Of a stretch of 64,000 nucleotides of DNA, positions 1 through 12,355 are shown piece by piece. A program made the position numbers and the translations under genes. Origin of the DNA: Lepisosteus oculatus (Eukaryota > Chordata > Actinopteri > Semionotiformes > Lepisosteidae). The stretch covers positions 40,495,148 to 40,559,147 of the forward strand of contig NC_090706.1 of NCBI RefSeq assembly GCF_040954835.1. Reading direction: 5' to 3'. Position 1 is the first letter of the stretch; every line of letters begins with the position of its first letter. The notes beneath the pieces were generated by a model, which searched no databases, was not told the origin of the DNA, and saw only the letters and a program-made list of their open reading frames with translations.

Positions 1-3000
1 CCTGTCGAGATATAACCATCGCGTTAAAAAAAAAAATACCTCTAAGAAGATCGCTTGAGATTCACACAAGAGTCCTTGAACTAAACCTCCTGGGATATTT
101 ATTTCCATTTCTTGTGTCTCAAGTATAGTGTTCATTTTTGCCCCAATACAAATAAAATGATACATCTGTGTATTAAGCACATTGGCAGCATTTATACCCT
201 CTTTAGCTTTTTCAAAAGAAACCATGGTGATCTGGCTGTAACAACAGATGGTTGAAGTGTTTTGACAAAGAGAATGAAGAAAGTGTACCGTAAGAGACAT
301 CACGGCACACTGAACTTCATTTGCAAAAGCCAAACACAGGGGTAGGGGTAAAGTGTTTATGGAATTTGTAACTTCACAGGCAAGAGGCAAGTCTATACTT
401 GTGAAGTTTTTGGAAATGTTCAGAGAGAATGTACAGTATATATGCACATACTGGTATAGCTCCATTTTATAGAGTGAAGAAGGAAAATATTTATATTTTA
501 ATTCATGTATGAGCAGCCTCCGACAATGTCTAGTAAATATATCTGGCCAAGATGAACACCCAGAAACATAGTATAGCCCTGAACAAGCTGTGACTTTTTA
601 AGACTTATATTGAAAGAAACAGCACAAAAGAGGCTCTAACCAGATGCTTTAGACTTTCTGACAGTATAAGCAATGAGAAACTTTAGTGATGCTCCTACCA
701 AGATTTCTCTCAGGTTTTAGCCATGACGAGTTTAACAGCTGAGATGAATTACTGGACTGCAGCAGGTCCAGTAATTCACACACCGACCAGCTGCCCACCT
801 GTACTGCCATGCAAGGGCTCTGCATTCATCCCAGCAGAAGCATCTCCTCCTGGCTGCAGAATAGCTCCTGTTACCCAGTGCTGCTTCAGCAGCATCGGTG
901 TCCAAACACAATGTGATGGAAATATCTGTAGCTGCCATTACTCCAGCACCTGCACAGGATGCAAGCAACATTCTAAGATCCAACACTTACACTGAGGTTT
1001 TGGGAGATGGGGCTCCTTTGCTTGGATCTTCTCCCAGTTGGATTCTGGGCACGGGATACTCGTTACATTCTTGCTGCTTTACGGCTTCATGCAATCTGGA
1101 ATTGACAGCCGACCCTCATCTTGCTCCCATGACCTTGTACCCGTTTTTCACCAGCGCACCTACAGCGTGGCAGCTTGTTGTTTTTCACACCTACAGGAGA
1201 GTTGGCATCTCTCACTGGCCATACTTCCAAAATCATAGATGCCCTGCAATTCCCGTGAGTCATTTTTGCACAACAAAGGATAGATACCGTAGTGTTCCCA
1301 TCGACTTACTGTAAATCATCTTGGCCTTAACTACAGGACTTAATTTCTGCTTATATCGGAGTTTATCATTGTTAATTAGGATTTTGTGATTCTCATTTTT
1401 TTCTTAAAAGCAATATGCCAGCTGGAGCTAATAAAGATATTTCAGGATAGACTGGTCCACACGACCAGGGGAAAAAACATTTAGACATTTTGTTTTTTTC
1501 CCCCAATTAAAACACGTTGCAGTAGGTGAGTGATTGGGGAGTTAAGCTCATACTGGCGTTCTCTCTTGCATACGCAGAATGAAGAGAAATGGAAGATAGC
1601 AGGAGGTGAGTGTGTCAGTATGCAAGCAAAAATAGATGAAGAGACAGACTCCTCTTTGTTGGAAGATAGCTCAACAGGAATACGGAATATCAAATAAGGA
1701 AGCAAAATGTATTGCAGTCAGTTCCCTTCTTTTTAAGATAATTCCTGGCATCACCCTGCACATTCAGTTGGGTAATGTCTGCATTACAAGTAGAGTCTAA
1801 ATGTATCAGAGTAGTTGATGTGTCTGTAAATGCAACGTATTGAACCTGTCCCTCCACATTAGTTTAAAGACATTCCTTGTTAAGTGTGAGCAGGTTTTGA
1901 ATTTATTCATCTTGGTTTGCGATTTCATATTAAAGATTTATTCTGGTTTATTTGATTCTTGCCTTCTGGTGCTTAATTTGAACTTTGCAGCTCTGAGCAT
2001 CACATTCTATTTGCATGACATGCGACTTCAAAAGGAAGTCAAGGAATTGTTTATTTCTTTCCTCTTTTAATATGGATTCTGTATGGAGACCAAGGGATTT
2101 GATAGGAAGTCTTATCCCTTTTAAAGGGGAAAAGAAAAACCTGTTTAGTTTAAAGCGGGCATTTAACTGTTGGACTCCAGATTACTCACTGCAGTGCGAT
2201 TTAGCCTCCTACCAAATGTCAGTGGAGAAAGAAAAAAGACTTGATGTTACAAAAGCATATCACATAAACAACTAAAATTAAAACTGGCATAGGTGTTCCA
2301 AGTCTACATTTAGAAATCACTGTACTCTGTACAAAAATCCTAACATTTCAAAGAAAAGAGTAAATTACTTGATCTTTGAAAATGTGGAGAGAGACATCTG
2401 CTCCAGCTACTGTAGGCATTTAGGATACAATTGTCCCTGTTGAAGGATAAGGCTCCTGCAGCAGTGTAAAGGATGGCTAACACATGCTTGCTCTTTAGGT
2501 ATGATTTCACTGTCTGCATGACAAATCTATACAAACTTGACAGTTTGAGCAATGATGGTGCAAAAGGGTCACTATTTTATTTTGTGACTATTGTGTGATG
2601 CTGATGGGTGGTTGTACCAGGGTCTCTGATAATGTGTGCTTTATACACCCCTAAACCTGAAAGTCTTTTTATTTTATTGCTTTCTATATAATAGTAATGG
2701 ATCAAAAACCATTTCATTTATAATTAATACTACTCCCCTGTTAGTCTAATATTACTACATGACCGCTTACCAAGGATTTGAGCAAGACACTGTAGTCCTG
2801 CTCCCTGTTCTTGTACTGTAAACCCATCTTAATTTAATATGTGGCTCACTGATCACACAGCCATCACCCTGCACTGTCAAGTGCCTTGCTTATGAACAGT
2901 CAATCCCATTTCATTTTAACTGCGTCCAAACTCTGTTCTGTTCCAGTCCAAGTTGGCTGAAATTCTGTTGTTTGAACACCTAGATCTCCTGTACAGATGT

Positions 3001-5984
3001 GATATCTCCTGTTCCAGAGGGCTAGAATTTTTCACTCCTGTCTCTGCTTCTCTGTGCTGAGCTTGTACAGTATGTGCCTGTACTAAAGACAGTGCCAATC
3101 TTCTGTTTCAGTGGGTGAACAGGCAGCTAATTCTGTACCTCTGTCAATTGATTTCCTTCCAGCCATGTAGGGGTTTCTCTTAACAGACTGGGCAGCCAGC
3201 CAGGTTTCCCAGAAGTGCTCATTATAGACTTTTTTACACTGAAATTTAGTTTTTGGGTAGTCATTTTGCAACACAAACCCCTCTATATGAAATTTAGAGA
3301 TGGTTCTAACACTGATACTTATGTTCAGTTCTGTCTTTTTTATTGTTGCCAAAGTAGAAGCATTTCTGGCACAAAATGTTTCAGCTCAATTTTCTTTTTT
3401 TATTCACAAGCACCTGTGAATTACATAAGAGGTGTATGCTAATGAAATGAGCGCTGTAAACAAAGTCCGATTGTGACCGTACACAAACATATTGTAGGAA
3501 GTATTTAAAAATTAAAGCATGCATCCTAAACTTTAGCCATGTTTTAAAAACCTATTCCCAGGCCTGGACCTGAATAAAAACGGTTCAGATCTCTCAGACA
3601 TGTTCTTGTTCATTGCATGAATTTATATCACAAACAGGTATTATAGCCTATTGAAGGCTCATTGATTATTAGTGATTGCAAATGGCATCGGAAAGTGCAC
3701 CTCGGCTTTATCATTTGAAAGCAGCAATCTCCTTTATCTGAGCTTTACCACAGCTCACTGGAAAATGAGAAATTGAGAAAACGGGGGAAAAAAAAACCAG
3801 TGGCCGAGTTCAAAGGCACTGTGATGATCCCACAAGGTTATATAAAAACATGCAGGAATGCATGTCAATGACTTCAAAGCAGCAGGTCAGAAACCTTATT
3901 ATTGTAACTTTCAGCACACATTGCATGAGGGAAGATGCATTGAATTAGGTGACTTGAATGACTTTATTAATAGATTAAGTGAATTAAAACCTCAATACCA
4001 TAATAACACTCACTTCCTTGTAGAGTTCTGGCATAGAATTCTGCTTTAACACTTCAATTTCACTTTGGATGCATATAAATATAAAATATTTGTGCTTTTA
4101 GTTTTAAGAGTAGGTTCAATGTTAGATCCCACAGGAAAATGCAACAGATTATCTACAGTTTTGGTGGCGGTGGTGGGGGGGTTGCACGTCACCTGGCTGA
4201 TAAACATGAATGAAATCGACTAGAGGTAAAACCAAATACTGAGCACATGTGATAACAGAGCTCACCGACATCAAACCTCTGCTTCTCACTTTTCAACACA
4301 TGCACTCTTACAGGAGTGCTGCACGCGATGTGTATTAAGACATGTCCCTGACGAATATTGAATAGTTCTGCTGTCTAAAATCTGGGAGTTTAAATGAAGT
4401 AACCTTTCTATATAAATTGCAGATCTCTGAAAATATAGTTACAGCAATCCCTAAAATGATCAGGAATAATTATGAAATCTGCCTTTATGTAGTTAAAAGA
4501 GACTCTGCACCTGGGCAACAGTACTAAAAATGTCATCATATAAAACTCACATCAATTGCAAAAATAGTAAGTGTACACAACTGGAAACTCAATGTCCTTA
4601 CTGTCTATTTGAAATGTAAAGGGTATCCTACCTCTTTATCAGATGCCCCCCAAAAAAATCACTGCTCCATGCAACTCAGAAAACCACAGAGACTGAAAGA
4701 AGGTGTTTTTTTTTCTGTTTGTTCCTTCTTTACAATTTACAGCAAAAAGCTACAGATACTCAAATCCACAAGGAGGTTAGTGTCCATGGAGCTACATCAG
4801 TTAGGAAATCATGCCTCCAGAGGCTGAAGACTGTTTCTTAGGCAGATATCTTTAATAGTAAGAAAGTACATTAGTCCTTCCCCTGGAATCGACAAGAGAG
4901 AAGAGGGACTTCAGCATCCTTTATGATTAGAAATCCAATGTGTGCGTTTCTTAATCCTCGGCTGTGAAAACCATGCAGGAGAATAGAAGATAATGGAACA
5001 TCAACACGCTTCTTCCTAAGGCAAACAGCCCATCTTTCCCCACCAGCCTGCTGTATTTGTTTGGGACTGGATCTGTGAGAGAAAAGCTAGCACTGTCAGT
5101 GTTAGAGTACATTAGCATCTGTGAGCTCGGAGTAGGTGGAGTTTTCTTTGCAGCAGAAAGGATCATGATTTGAAATCCAAAGGAGAGAGAAAATAAAAGA
5201 GAGAGAGGGAGAGGTGGAGATGAGAGAGCGAGTGAGTGAGGGCAAAGAGAATTAGTACAGAACAGCTACAGCTGCTGCAAAGCTGGAAAATTGTCAGCCT
5301 CGATCCCACAGGATGGTATAAACATTGATTAAAATATTTAAAGGCATATTCTTACTTCTTTTTTGGTGGGTGGAGGTAGGGAGGATCGGTTTACCTCAAT
5401 CAATATATTTTGTAATACACAAATTATCTTTCTTAGTTAAAATTTTAATTTAGGGTGTGTCACTATTTTTTTTTTAGGTCTCATTACTCATTTGTTTAAA
5501 TTTGAGAGCATCTTCTTCCTAAACTAGAATCCAAAGGCTAATCTTGTACACTTACGAGACTCTTTCATTTCAATTCATTCAAAATTGAATGTTGGTGTTT
5601 TCATCTCATGACTGAGAACTCCTGAAGGAGTAAGCAGTTCAGAAATGGTGCATCTTCTGTGGTACAGAGAAGGTTTGGTGAATAATATTGAAAGAAGATT
5701 TCTGCAACCAATGTTTGCAGGTTGCAGTGATCACAGTTTTTATTTCCCCTTTGCTTTCAAGATGACACATTTTACAATTGCTTTTAAGCATCCACACAGA
5801 TCTTTATTTCTAAACTGTACTGCCAGCGGTATTTCAAACTGCAAGACCTGGGAGCTCCCAAAATGAAAAAAAAAAAAAAATCCTGCATCGACATACAGTA
5901 TATCAATATAAAATAAATCATTCACTGTTATTTTAGTACAATGACATTGCTTAGTTGAAGTCATTACATAATGCTGGTATGTAC
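1..5984. other. Gene-free stretch, no recognised element
   Basis: I see no exon, RNA gene or named repeat here. Open frames are short, overlap on both strands and carry no known domain. Visible minor features are a purine-rich GA tract (about 5183-5252), short homopolymers, and several TACTGTA/TACAGTA heptamers (for example near 432, 2811, 3066 and 5893). The segment around 3660-3840 has a mixed, non-repetitive composition that could be conserved noncoding DNA, but this cannot be judged without alignment to other fishes. Confidence 0.6.
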
Positions 5985-6185
5985 AGCACACAGGGGAGGC
6001 ATGATGGCCAGTACCAGGGGTGCTGTGTGCATGAAGTCTGTATGTTCTCCCCATGTTTGCCAGACTGTGTGTGACAGACTGGTGTCCTGGTCCAGGGTCT
6101 ACTCTACCTTGTGCCCGTTGCTTTCCTGGGATAGAATCCATCTGCCCCCGGCACCCTGAATTAGATAAAGCAGTAGGAAAATGTG
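5985..6185 (+). mobile_element. L2-tail repeat (LINE 3' end or L2-mobilised SINE), degenerate
   Basis: The segment follows the common fish repeat that reads 'tctgcatgttctccccatg ... gactggtgtcc-tgtccagggt ... cctgggatagg-tcc ... ccctg ... ggataaag ... gaaaatg'. The order of blocks is intact, but the middle part (cytosine-rich 'tccggtttcctcccacagtcc' block) is deleted between about 6055 and 6065. Many substitutions indicate an old copy. The same family is present at 45525-45835 and, split by a Penelope-like insert, at 57777-60312. I recognise the family from memory of fish genomes; exact naming needs a repeat library. Confidence 0.7.
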
Positions 6186-9100
6186 CAGACATGTATACTG
6201 TACAGAAACAGTAGAGGTTAATTCCATGATGAGAGTGAAAAGGAAACATGGGGCTTCGGCTGTTGAGGCTTCCTCAGGAGTCAAAGGCCAAAACGCAGCC
6301 TTGTTTCTTTCTATTTTCAGGGTGGAATCGACCTCAGCTGCCCGCACACTGACAGCTGCTCGCCTGAACCTTCCTGAATGCCCCAAGAGGCAGGAAACAC
6401 ACTTATAACTAAACAGCATTTGATGCTTTTAAAATGCATTTCAGTATAAACACCAAGTGAACTAAACACCATCCAAAACTAAAAACAAAGGATAAGGTAC
6501 TTTTAAATACTAGTTTAGCTTCATAAATATAGGCACAGCAAATATAAAAAGTTGGCATAGTATAGTCTATAACTCACAGTGCATTGTTGTGGCTACAGTA
6601 CTGGGGGAACTAATCCATTGAATACTCCAAACTTCATCCACCAGTAAATAGTGAAAACTTGCAAAATGTCATTCAGCGTGAACATGGCTACTGCATTTGT
6701 TTGAATAAATCAATGGTCTTTGCCTGCTGTGTACATCACTGCAGAAGGATCTAGAATAAAACAGAGCAAAAAATTGTTGGTTCCATACTTTCAAAAGTGA
6801 ATGACTGGTCATCATGTGTACCATTTAAATCCCTTTTAAACAACGGATTGTTAGCATTGTTGCCGATCTGTTTCCGTTACAATATAGTAGTAGCAGATGG
6901 CCAATTTAAATCGACAGAAAATGCAAAATGCAAAGTAAACAAAACTTTCTATTTAAACAATCACCCATCCAAGATCATCTACTCATTTCTGCTCAACAGC
7001 CACCTAAGAGAGGCTGGTAATGTTTGTGCAATAACTCCTGATTGATCAATTGCTGTATATCCACTGATCCTTTGCTCATTTGTCTAAGACAATAATGCAG
7101 ATACTGAGCCTCCATCCGTCATTAATAATAATCATGTTAAATTTCTATTGAAGAGCTTGACATTCTACTGAAAATGAAAGATCTTAGCCACTGCCAGGAT
7201 AGCACACCGACCGATTCAGTGTGAAAGTACGCAAGATCACTCCTAAGTTCTGTGCACTGAGAGCTCCTGCATATGGAGCTTGTTGGTTCTCATTTAAGTC
7301 ATAGTCATGGTTAGGGCCATTTTGAAGCCTGCAAAATGATCCTATACCTTTAATGGTGGCTTTAAAAAACAATGTTGATTTCTGGTCATGATACAAATGG
7401 CATCTTGGTGAATAGAGATGAATAGAGCTGCCAGCTCTCATTATTCTACACACATTCCAGGTTTTCCTTAAATACCTCCGTTTCAGATCCGTCTCGGCTC
7501 CCTGTAGGAAAGGGAAGAGCCGGTGAGGTGCATTCGCGATAAAACACAGCCTTTGTGTTGAGAGTTGAGAAAAACAGTCAAAGCTGCACTGAAACCTGTA
7601 GCGGAAGCCCGGTGGATTTCGGTCGATTGCAATCCATGCAAATATATACAACACATCCCAGACAGCGCTTTGCATGACTGACACGGACCACATACAAAAC
7701 ACAATGTTTCTGCCATTTCAAGCCAAGTAGCAGATGAATAGTTTTGTGAGAACAGAACCCAGTCAGGCACAACAATCAAAAGTTGACAGATACTAGGATC
7801 TAGAAACTAAAAAAAAAAAAAAAACAACAACAGAATGTAGGTTAACTTTCAATAATAATTATTTATGCTAGATGAGAAAAAGTTTTTCTGCCATCTCCTT
7901 TACTTTTGTTCCTGTAGATAATTGAAGAATTAAAGAATTGGGCGTGCTACAGAATTATCCAAGATGTTGTAATGACGAGTAAAGTGTTTTCATTCATACG
8001 AGTTTGATTGTAAACACAGTCAGTCTTTTTTGCCCTCCCACCTCCCTCTTCCATGGTGTCAAATATTTAAGTATTCCCTTTAAGACACCAACTCATTCTT
8101 ACATTACAGGATTACTAATTTCATGCCAAAAACAATTCAATAACCTGCCATAATAGTAATAAGGCGGGTTAAATTAACAATTGTCTTTGTTTCAATATCA
8201 CAGGTCCAAAGAAAAACATTAGAATTTTGTTTTTTTTTACATTAATAACAGGATAAATAAACTACTGTAGAAAAGCAAGGGCATTTCTACAAAAATTGGC
8301 AATGAAGGTTTCTTAGCAGACTTTCACAAGAAAGCCAGTGAAAGAAAAAACCTTAAACAGCTGGATTTCTCTAGAAAAATCCAACTGAGTATAGGATCTC
8401 AAAGTCAAATTTGCTATTAAAGATTCATGATGAACATCATGGCCAGTAGAGGGACCTTTACATAGGTTATATCAGAGAAAGAAACTCCCTGCACTATAAA
8501 AAACCTCCATTTAGCATTGTTTTAACATGAAATGACATTCAAAAGCATTCTGCATGGAACAATGCAAGACTGCTTTCAAAAACACTTTTTGTTGTTAAGG
8601 AGATCATTTTATTGCAGAATGTTTCTCACACCTGTAGAGCTTCCATGTTTAAATTGCAATGTGAAAACATTATGTTGCAATCTGATTTCAACTATAATCA
8701 AACACCCGGAATAGTTAATGGCTTTCTGCCATTAAATTAGTTTTGGTTCTGCCTGTAGACAAAACAGCAGAAAAACATTCACACTGAATCCTCTCAATGT
8801 TGTCTGACGCTTGCAGTTCACAAGGCACACAGACTGTATCTGCATGTTACAAAACGACATTTGGAGAAAATTTTACCTGTTAAAAAAGGTCATTTTGTTT
8901 CCTGTAGCAGCAATTGCTAAGCCTGTTTCAGGTGCAGTACATTGAATTACATGTCCCTGAAGTCTTTTATAATGCTTAAAGCTTTTCAGCCCCCTCTGCT
9001 GTGGGATTTATTGCATTTTTTGAATATTTTCCAGAATTTTATTCAATATATTATTGATTGTGCTGTACCACGATGCTAGATGGATCTTGAAAAATACCAT

Positions 9101-9429
9101 GTTGAATAGTGCAATAACAGAACCTTAACATAGACCTACAATACTGTAGGCCATATCGTTGTCTACATTACATGCCGAGTCAGTACTGCATACAGTATGT
9201 ACTGTACTGAATTGGCACCTAGACCATTTGTGATAAAGAAAATGCTTGATGTACACTCTCTGGTTAAAATTTTCTGAACTCCCTACCAGACTGGACATAC
9301 AGTACTGTATGCAAACAAGCTGTGGCAATGCTTTCAAAAGCGTCTATAATACCTGGATGCAAGTGCACTTGCACAGTTGCCTTCAGCGCGGGGATGCAAA
9401 GGGGGTGAGGGTGCAGAGCACTAAACTAC
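6186..9429. other. Gene-free stretch, nothing recognised
   Basis: No gene or named repeat is visible. Open frames of up to 172 codons at 7184-7779 (minus) overlap in several frames and show no motif. The block 9120-9311 is rich in TACTGTA/TACAGTA heptamers and ends in a perfect 16-bp palindrome (listed separately). Confidence 0.6.
9296..9311. repeat. Perfect 16-bp palindrome made of overlapping TACAGTA/TACTGTA
   Basis: The sequence catacagt followed directly by its reverse complement actgtatg forms a perfect 16-bp palindrome. About 100 bp upstream (9180-9211) a second cluster has the imperfect inverted pair tcagtac ... gtactga, with TACAGTA and TACTGTA between the arms. No protein-binding site is assigned. 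Confidence 0.8.
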
Positions 9430-9678
9430 TTTTTTCACTGGGGTTTGCTCTGGCTGTGGTAAAAGACTTAGGTCACATTGCCTTGCACTGGGAGTCTGCT
9501 TGTTTCACTAGGAGCGCCTCATATCGTGGCCAGTGAATGCACTGTAAAAAGCACATGGCAAATATCATACTTTAAATATTACTATTAAGTGAATTAATAC
9601 TAAGTTACAGTATACAATGTACTACTAGTACAAGAAGATGTAGGGAAAAAAATAACATTTCTGTCCTGGAGAAAAGTT
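9430..9678 (+). repeat. Unnamed dispersed repeat, family A, copy 1
   Basis: This block is homologous to 11884-12355 in the same orientation. Shared runs include 'cactggg(g)tttgctctggctgtggta', 'cacattgccttgcactggga', 'aatattactattaagtgaat' and 'acatttctgtcctggagaaa'. Relative to copy 2 it lacks a short internal stretch after the first shared run and lacks the roughly 215-bp SINE insertion. I do not recognise the family. Two copies 2.4 kb apart could be a local duplication or two insertions of a dispersed element. Confidence 0.75.
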
Positions 9679-11883
9679 CAAACTCAAGTGACAGGCATAA
9701 TTCCTGCTGTCAAAGGAATGTTAGGTGCATATGGGTCACTAGAAATGTGTCTTATTAAGTCTTGAGCAGAGATGGCTGCAGACTATTCGCACTGTACTCT
9801 GATTTTCGAAAATTCAGAAGGGCTTGGCAAACCAACCATTATGGCGAGATCAAAAAGGACACAAGGACCAGGTGTCACAAATGGAATTAAAGAACAGATA
9901 CACTTTCAATCCAAAGCGTGAAGAAAGTTATAGTACTAGTACGAGATGCTGGTCTATGCTTTTGAAGCCGATTTTCCGGAATACTTCAGTAAATGGCTGG
10001 ATGAGACTGGCTTCATGTGAACAAATGTGCTCCTCTTGCTTGTAAGAACACATTGGGTAAGCATGTATAATACTGTAGGTACCATGGTATACAATGATAA
10101 TTTAAGAGTTACATCATACTCTCAGATCTCTGCTCCAGGCTGTTGTAATGGTTTTGGCTATGATAGTGAACACACCCCACATCACATGAAGGATGCGATT
10201 GGAAGATTGGTGCCTGTCTGTACTTAACAGCAGTAGCATTTCAGGATGCATAGCACTTAATGTGCTAATGTTAACAACCAAAATTCACAACAGCTAAAAA
10301 AAAAAAACACAGTTCATCCTTTTTTAATCCTGTGAATATAGTTCTATTTCAGTTCATAAAAGGAAATACCTGTTATATGGTGAATACACAAATGGATGTT
10401 TAAACATTCTATTACACATTACTCATAAAGATTATCTCAGGAGCCATGCAGCAAAGAATCCTGAGAGTGCATTTATTTGTTTGTCTCAAGGAATTAGGCT
10501 GAGGAATATTAGCAAGCTGACTTTGCAGTTACCCCTGACCTCCCTTCTGATATTTGCTCAGGGATTTTAATAATAACCCAAACGCAGGGCCAGAAGTTTA
10601 TTGGTTTGTGGATCTGGTTGTTTTTTCTTCACTAGTCAGAACCCTGAACAGTCACAGACGAAAACTGGAAGAATCCAAAAAAAAAAATAATTGTGCAACG
10701 CACCAACCAAGATGAAAAAACCTTTTCTCTCATACTGTACAATGTACGCCAAGGGAACGCAAACAAACCCTACTGTCAATATTTCCTACTGATAAAGTGC
10801 TCAGAGGCCTAAGCTAATGAAGAGTGTAATAGAGTGACACCAATGGATTACAGTTAGATGCACAATTGAGTGTGATTTTAAAGCACGCCTAAGCACTCTG
10901 AGACAGCTAGGATAAATCTGGCTCATTTATGATTTCAAACACTCAATCAAAAAAAATCTTCCAACACTAGCCGAAGCACAGCACTGGAAGTCTGAATATC
11001 AGACTCAGTTTGTGTCAGGAAGACATAGTTTGGATACATTTCTCTTTTTTTTTTTTGCAGAGGAGAAACCCCAATCAGCTGATACTTCAATTGTTCAGCT
11101 ATGCTATTCAATCAATTGCTGCCCCCAAGAGATTTTTTTTTTACAATCCCTTTTGATCTCCTGTGAAAGTTTGTATCTGACAGATGACTGGAAAACTGGC
11201 AAAGAAAGAAGTCACCAATATTAAAACAAATATAAAATACTACAATAATGAAGCAGGTCCTGCAGAGCAAAGCCCCCAGGATCCCAGAGCAAAAAAGACC
11301 ATTAGATACCAAAGGCACTTCTGTGTGCAGCAAAGAAGAAGGAGATTCTGAGACACAAGAGAACAGATTACAAAAGGAGATAACAATTAAGACAAAAGCC
11401 AAAGTAGGATGCTGTGAACACAGTAGGATATGTTCCTTATTTATGTATTGATTCTTGTTATTTTCTTAAACCAATAATTGGGGCTGATAGCCTATGCTGG
11501 TAGAACAAATGTATTAAAAAAAGAAATATTGGAGTTAAAAATCTGCTTCTGACAAGGGGACATTACTCCTCACCTGGCTTGGTTAAAAACAGACACCTGA
11601 CTAACATCAGGGAGAGCCACTGAGCCATAAGTGGAAATATTTTATATGATCTCAGCACAATTGGTAATGGTCAACCAGAAACCTCCATTCATGATAATAA
11701 CATACTGTAGGTTGAGCATGACTGGAAATTGTGGAGAATGCACTTTAGGCATGTCTTTTCCCACTGTTCTTCAGAAATGGACAGTTTTATCACAAATTAA
11801 AACCTCAAACCTTCTTTGGACTGCACTGTGCCTCCTTACATGCCTACATCCTTTTCTGTATTGAATGGAGCTAAATTAAACTG
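9679..11883. other. Gene-free stretch, nothing recognised
   Basis: No coding domain, RNA gene or named repeat is visible. Only short homopolymer runs (around 10296, 10678 and 11048) and scattered TACTGTA heptamers stand out. Confidence 0.6.
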
Positions 11884-12355
11884 TCTTTTTTCACTGGGTT
11901 TGCTCTGGCTGTGGTAGGAGACTAATGTCTGTCCTTTGTTTTTCCAAGTCAATGTCACATTGCCTTGCACTGGGAGTCTGCTTGTGTGACCGTCGCGGTT
12001 CTGCATTGGCTCATGCCCTCCACCACCCGTTCCATCCCACAGCACCTGGGGCGTGAACCCGGGTCTCGAACCTGGGTCTCCGGCGTAACGCAACAGGGAG
12101 CCAGCCGCATGAGCTAAAGACCTTCCCCAGCCCAGGCAGCAGAGGTCCCTGCTACGTGCAGTGAGGGCGATGACGTCGCCTTATCCAAACTAGCTACACA
12201 TGTTTCACCAGGAGCTCTGTAAAAAGGCAAATATCAGACTTGAAATATTACTATTAAGTGAATTAATACCAAGTTAATAGTAAGTAACAGTATACAATGC
12301 ACTATCAGTACAAGAAAATGTAGAAAAAAAAACATTTCTGTCCTGGAGAAAAGTT
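11884..12355 (+). repeat. Unnamed dispersed repeat, family A, copy 2 (interrupted)
   Basis: This is the second copy of the family seen at 9430-9678. The alignment is broken between about 11985 and 12201, where a tRNA-headed SINE lies on the opposite strand. Removing that insert rejoins 'gagtctgcttgt' to 'ttcaccaggagc', matching copy 1 ('gagtctgcttgt' followed by 'ttcactaggagc'). The SINE is therefore younger than the family A sequence. Confidence 0.75.
11986..12200 (-). mobile_element. tRNA-headed SINE inserted in repeat A, with duplicated B box
   Basis: Read on the minus strand the head resembles a tRNA: an A-box-like 'tagctcatgcggctgg' (plus coordinates about 12100-12116) followed by a B-box-like 'gggttcgagac'-type block. 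The B-box region is present twice in tandem as two 13-bp units, 12055-12067 and 12068-12080, differing by one base. A related element without this duplication is at 60360-60560. The 3-base match TGT on both sides may be all that remains of a target duplication. It is not a functional tRNA gene: the arms do not fold into a clean cloverleaf by eye. Confidence 0.6.

Noticed and set aside
723..1314. Overlapping open frames of 84-138 codons on both strands
   Set aside because: No domain, no splice or promoter context, and open frames on both strands are expected in a short GC-balanced patch.
4951..5166. Possible exon on the minus strand (Ser/Thr-rich 71-codon frame)
   Set aside because: No splice-site logic, no family recognised.
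7184..7779. A 172-codon minus-strand frame and overlapping frames
   Set aside because: No recognisable motif, overlapping frames equally open, no flanking gene signals.
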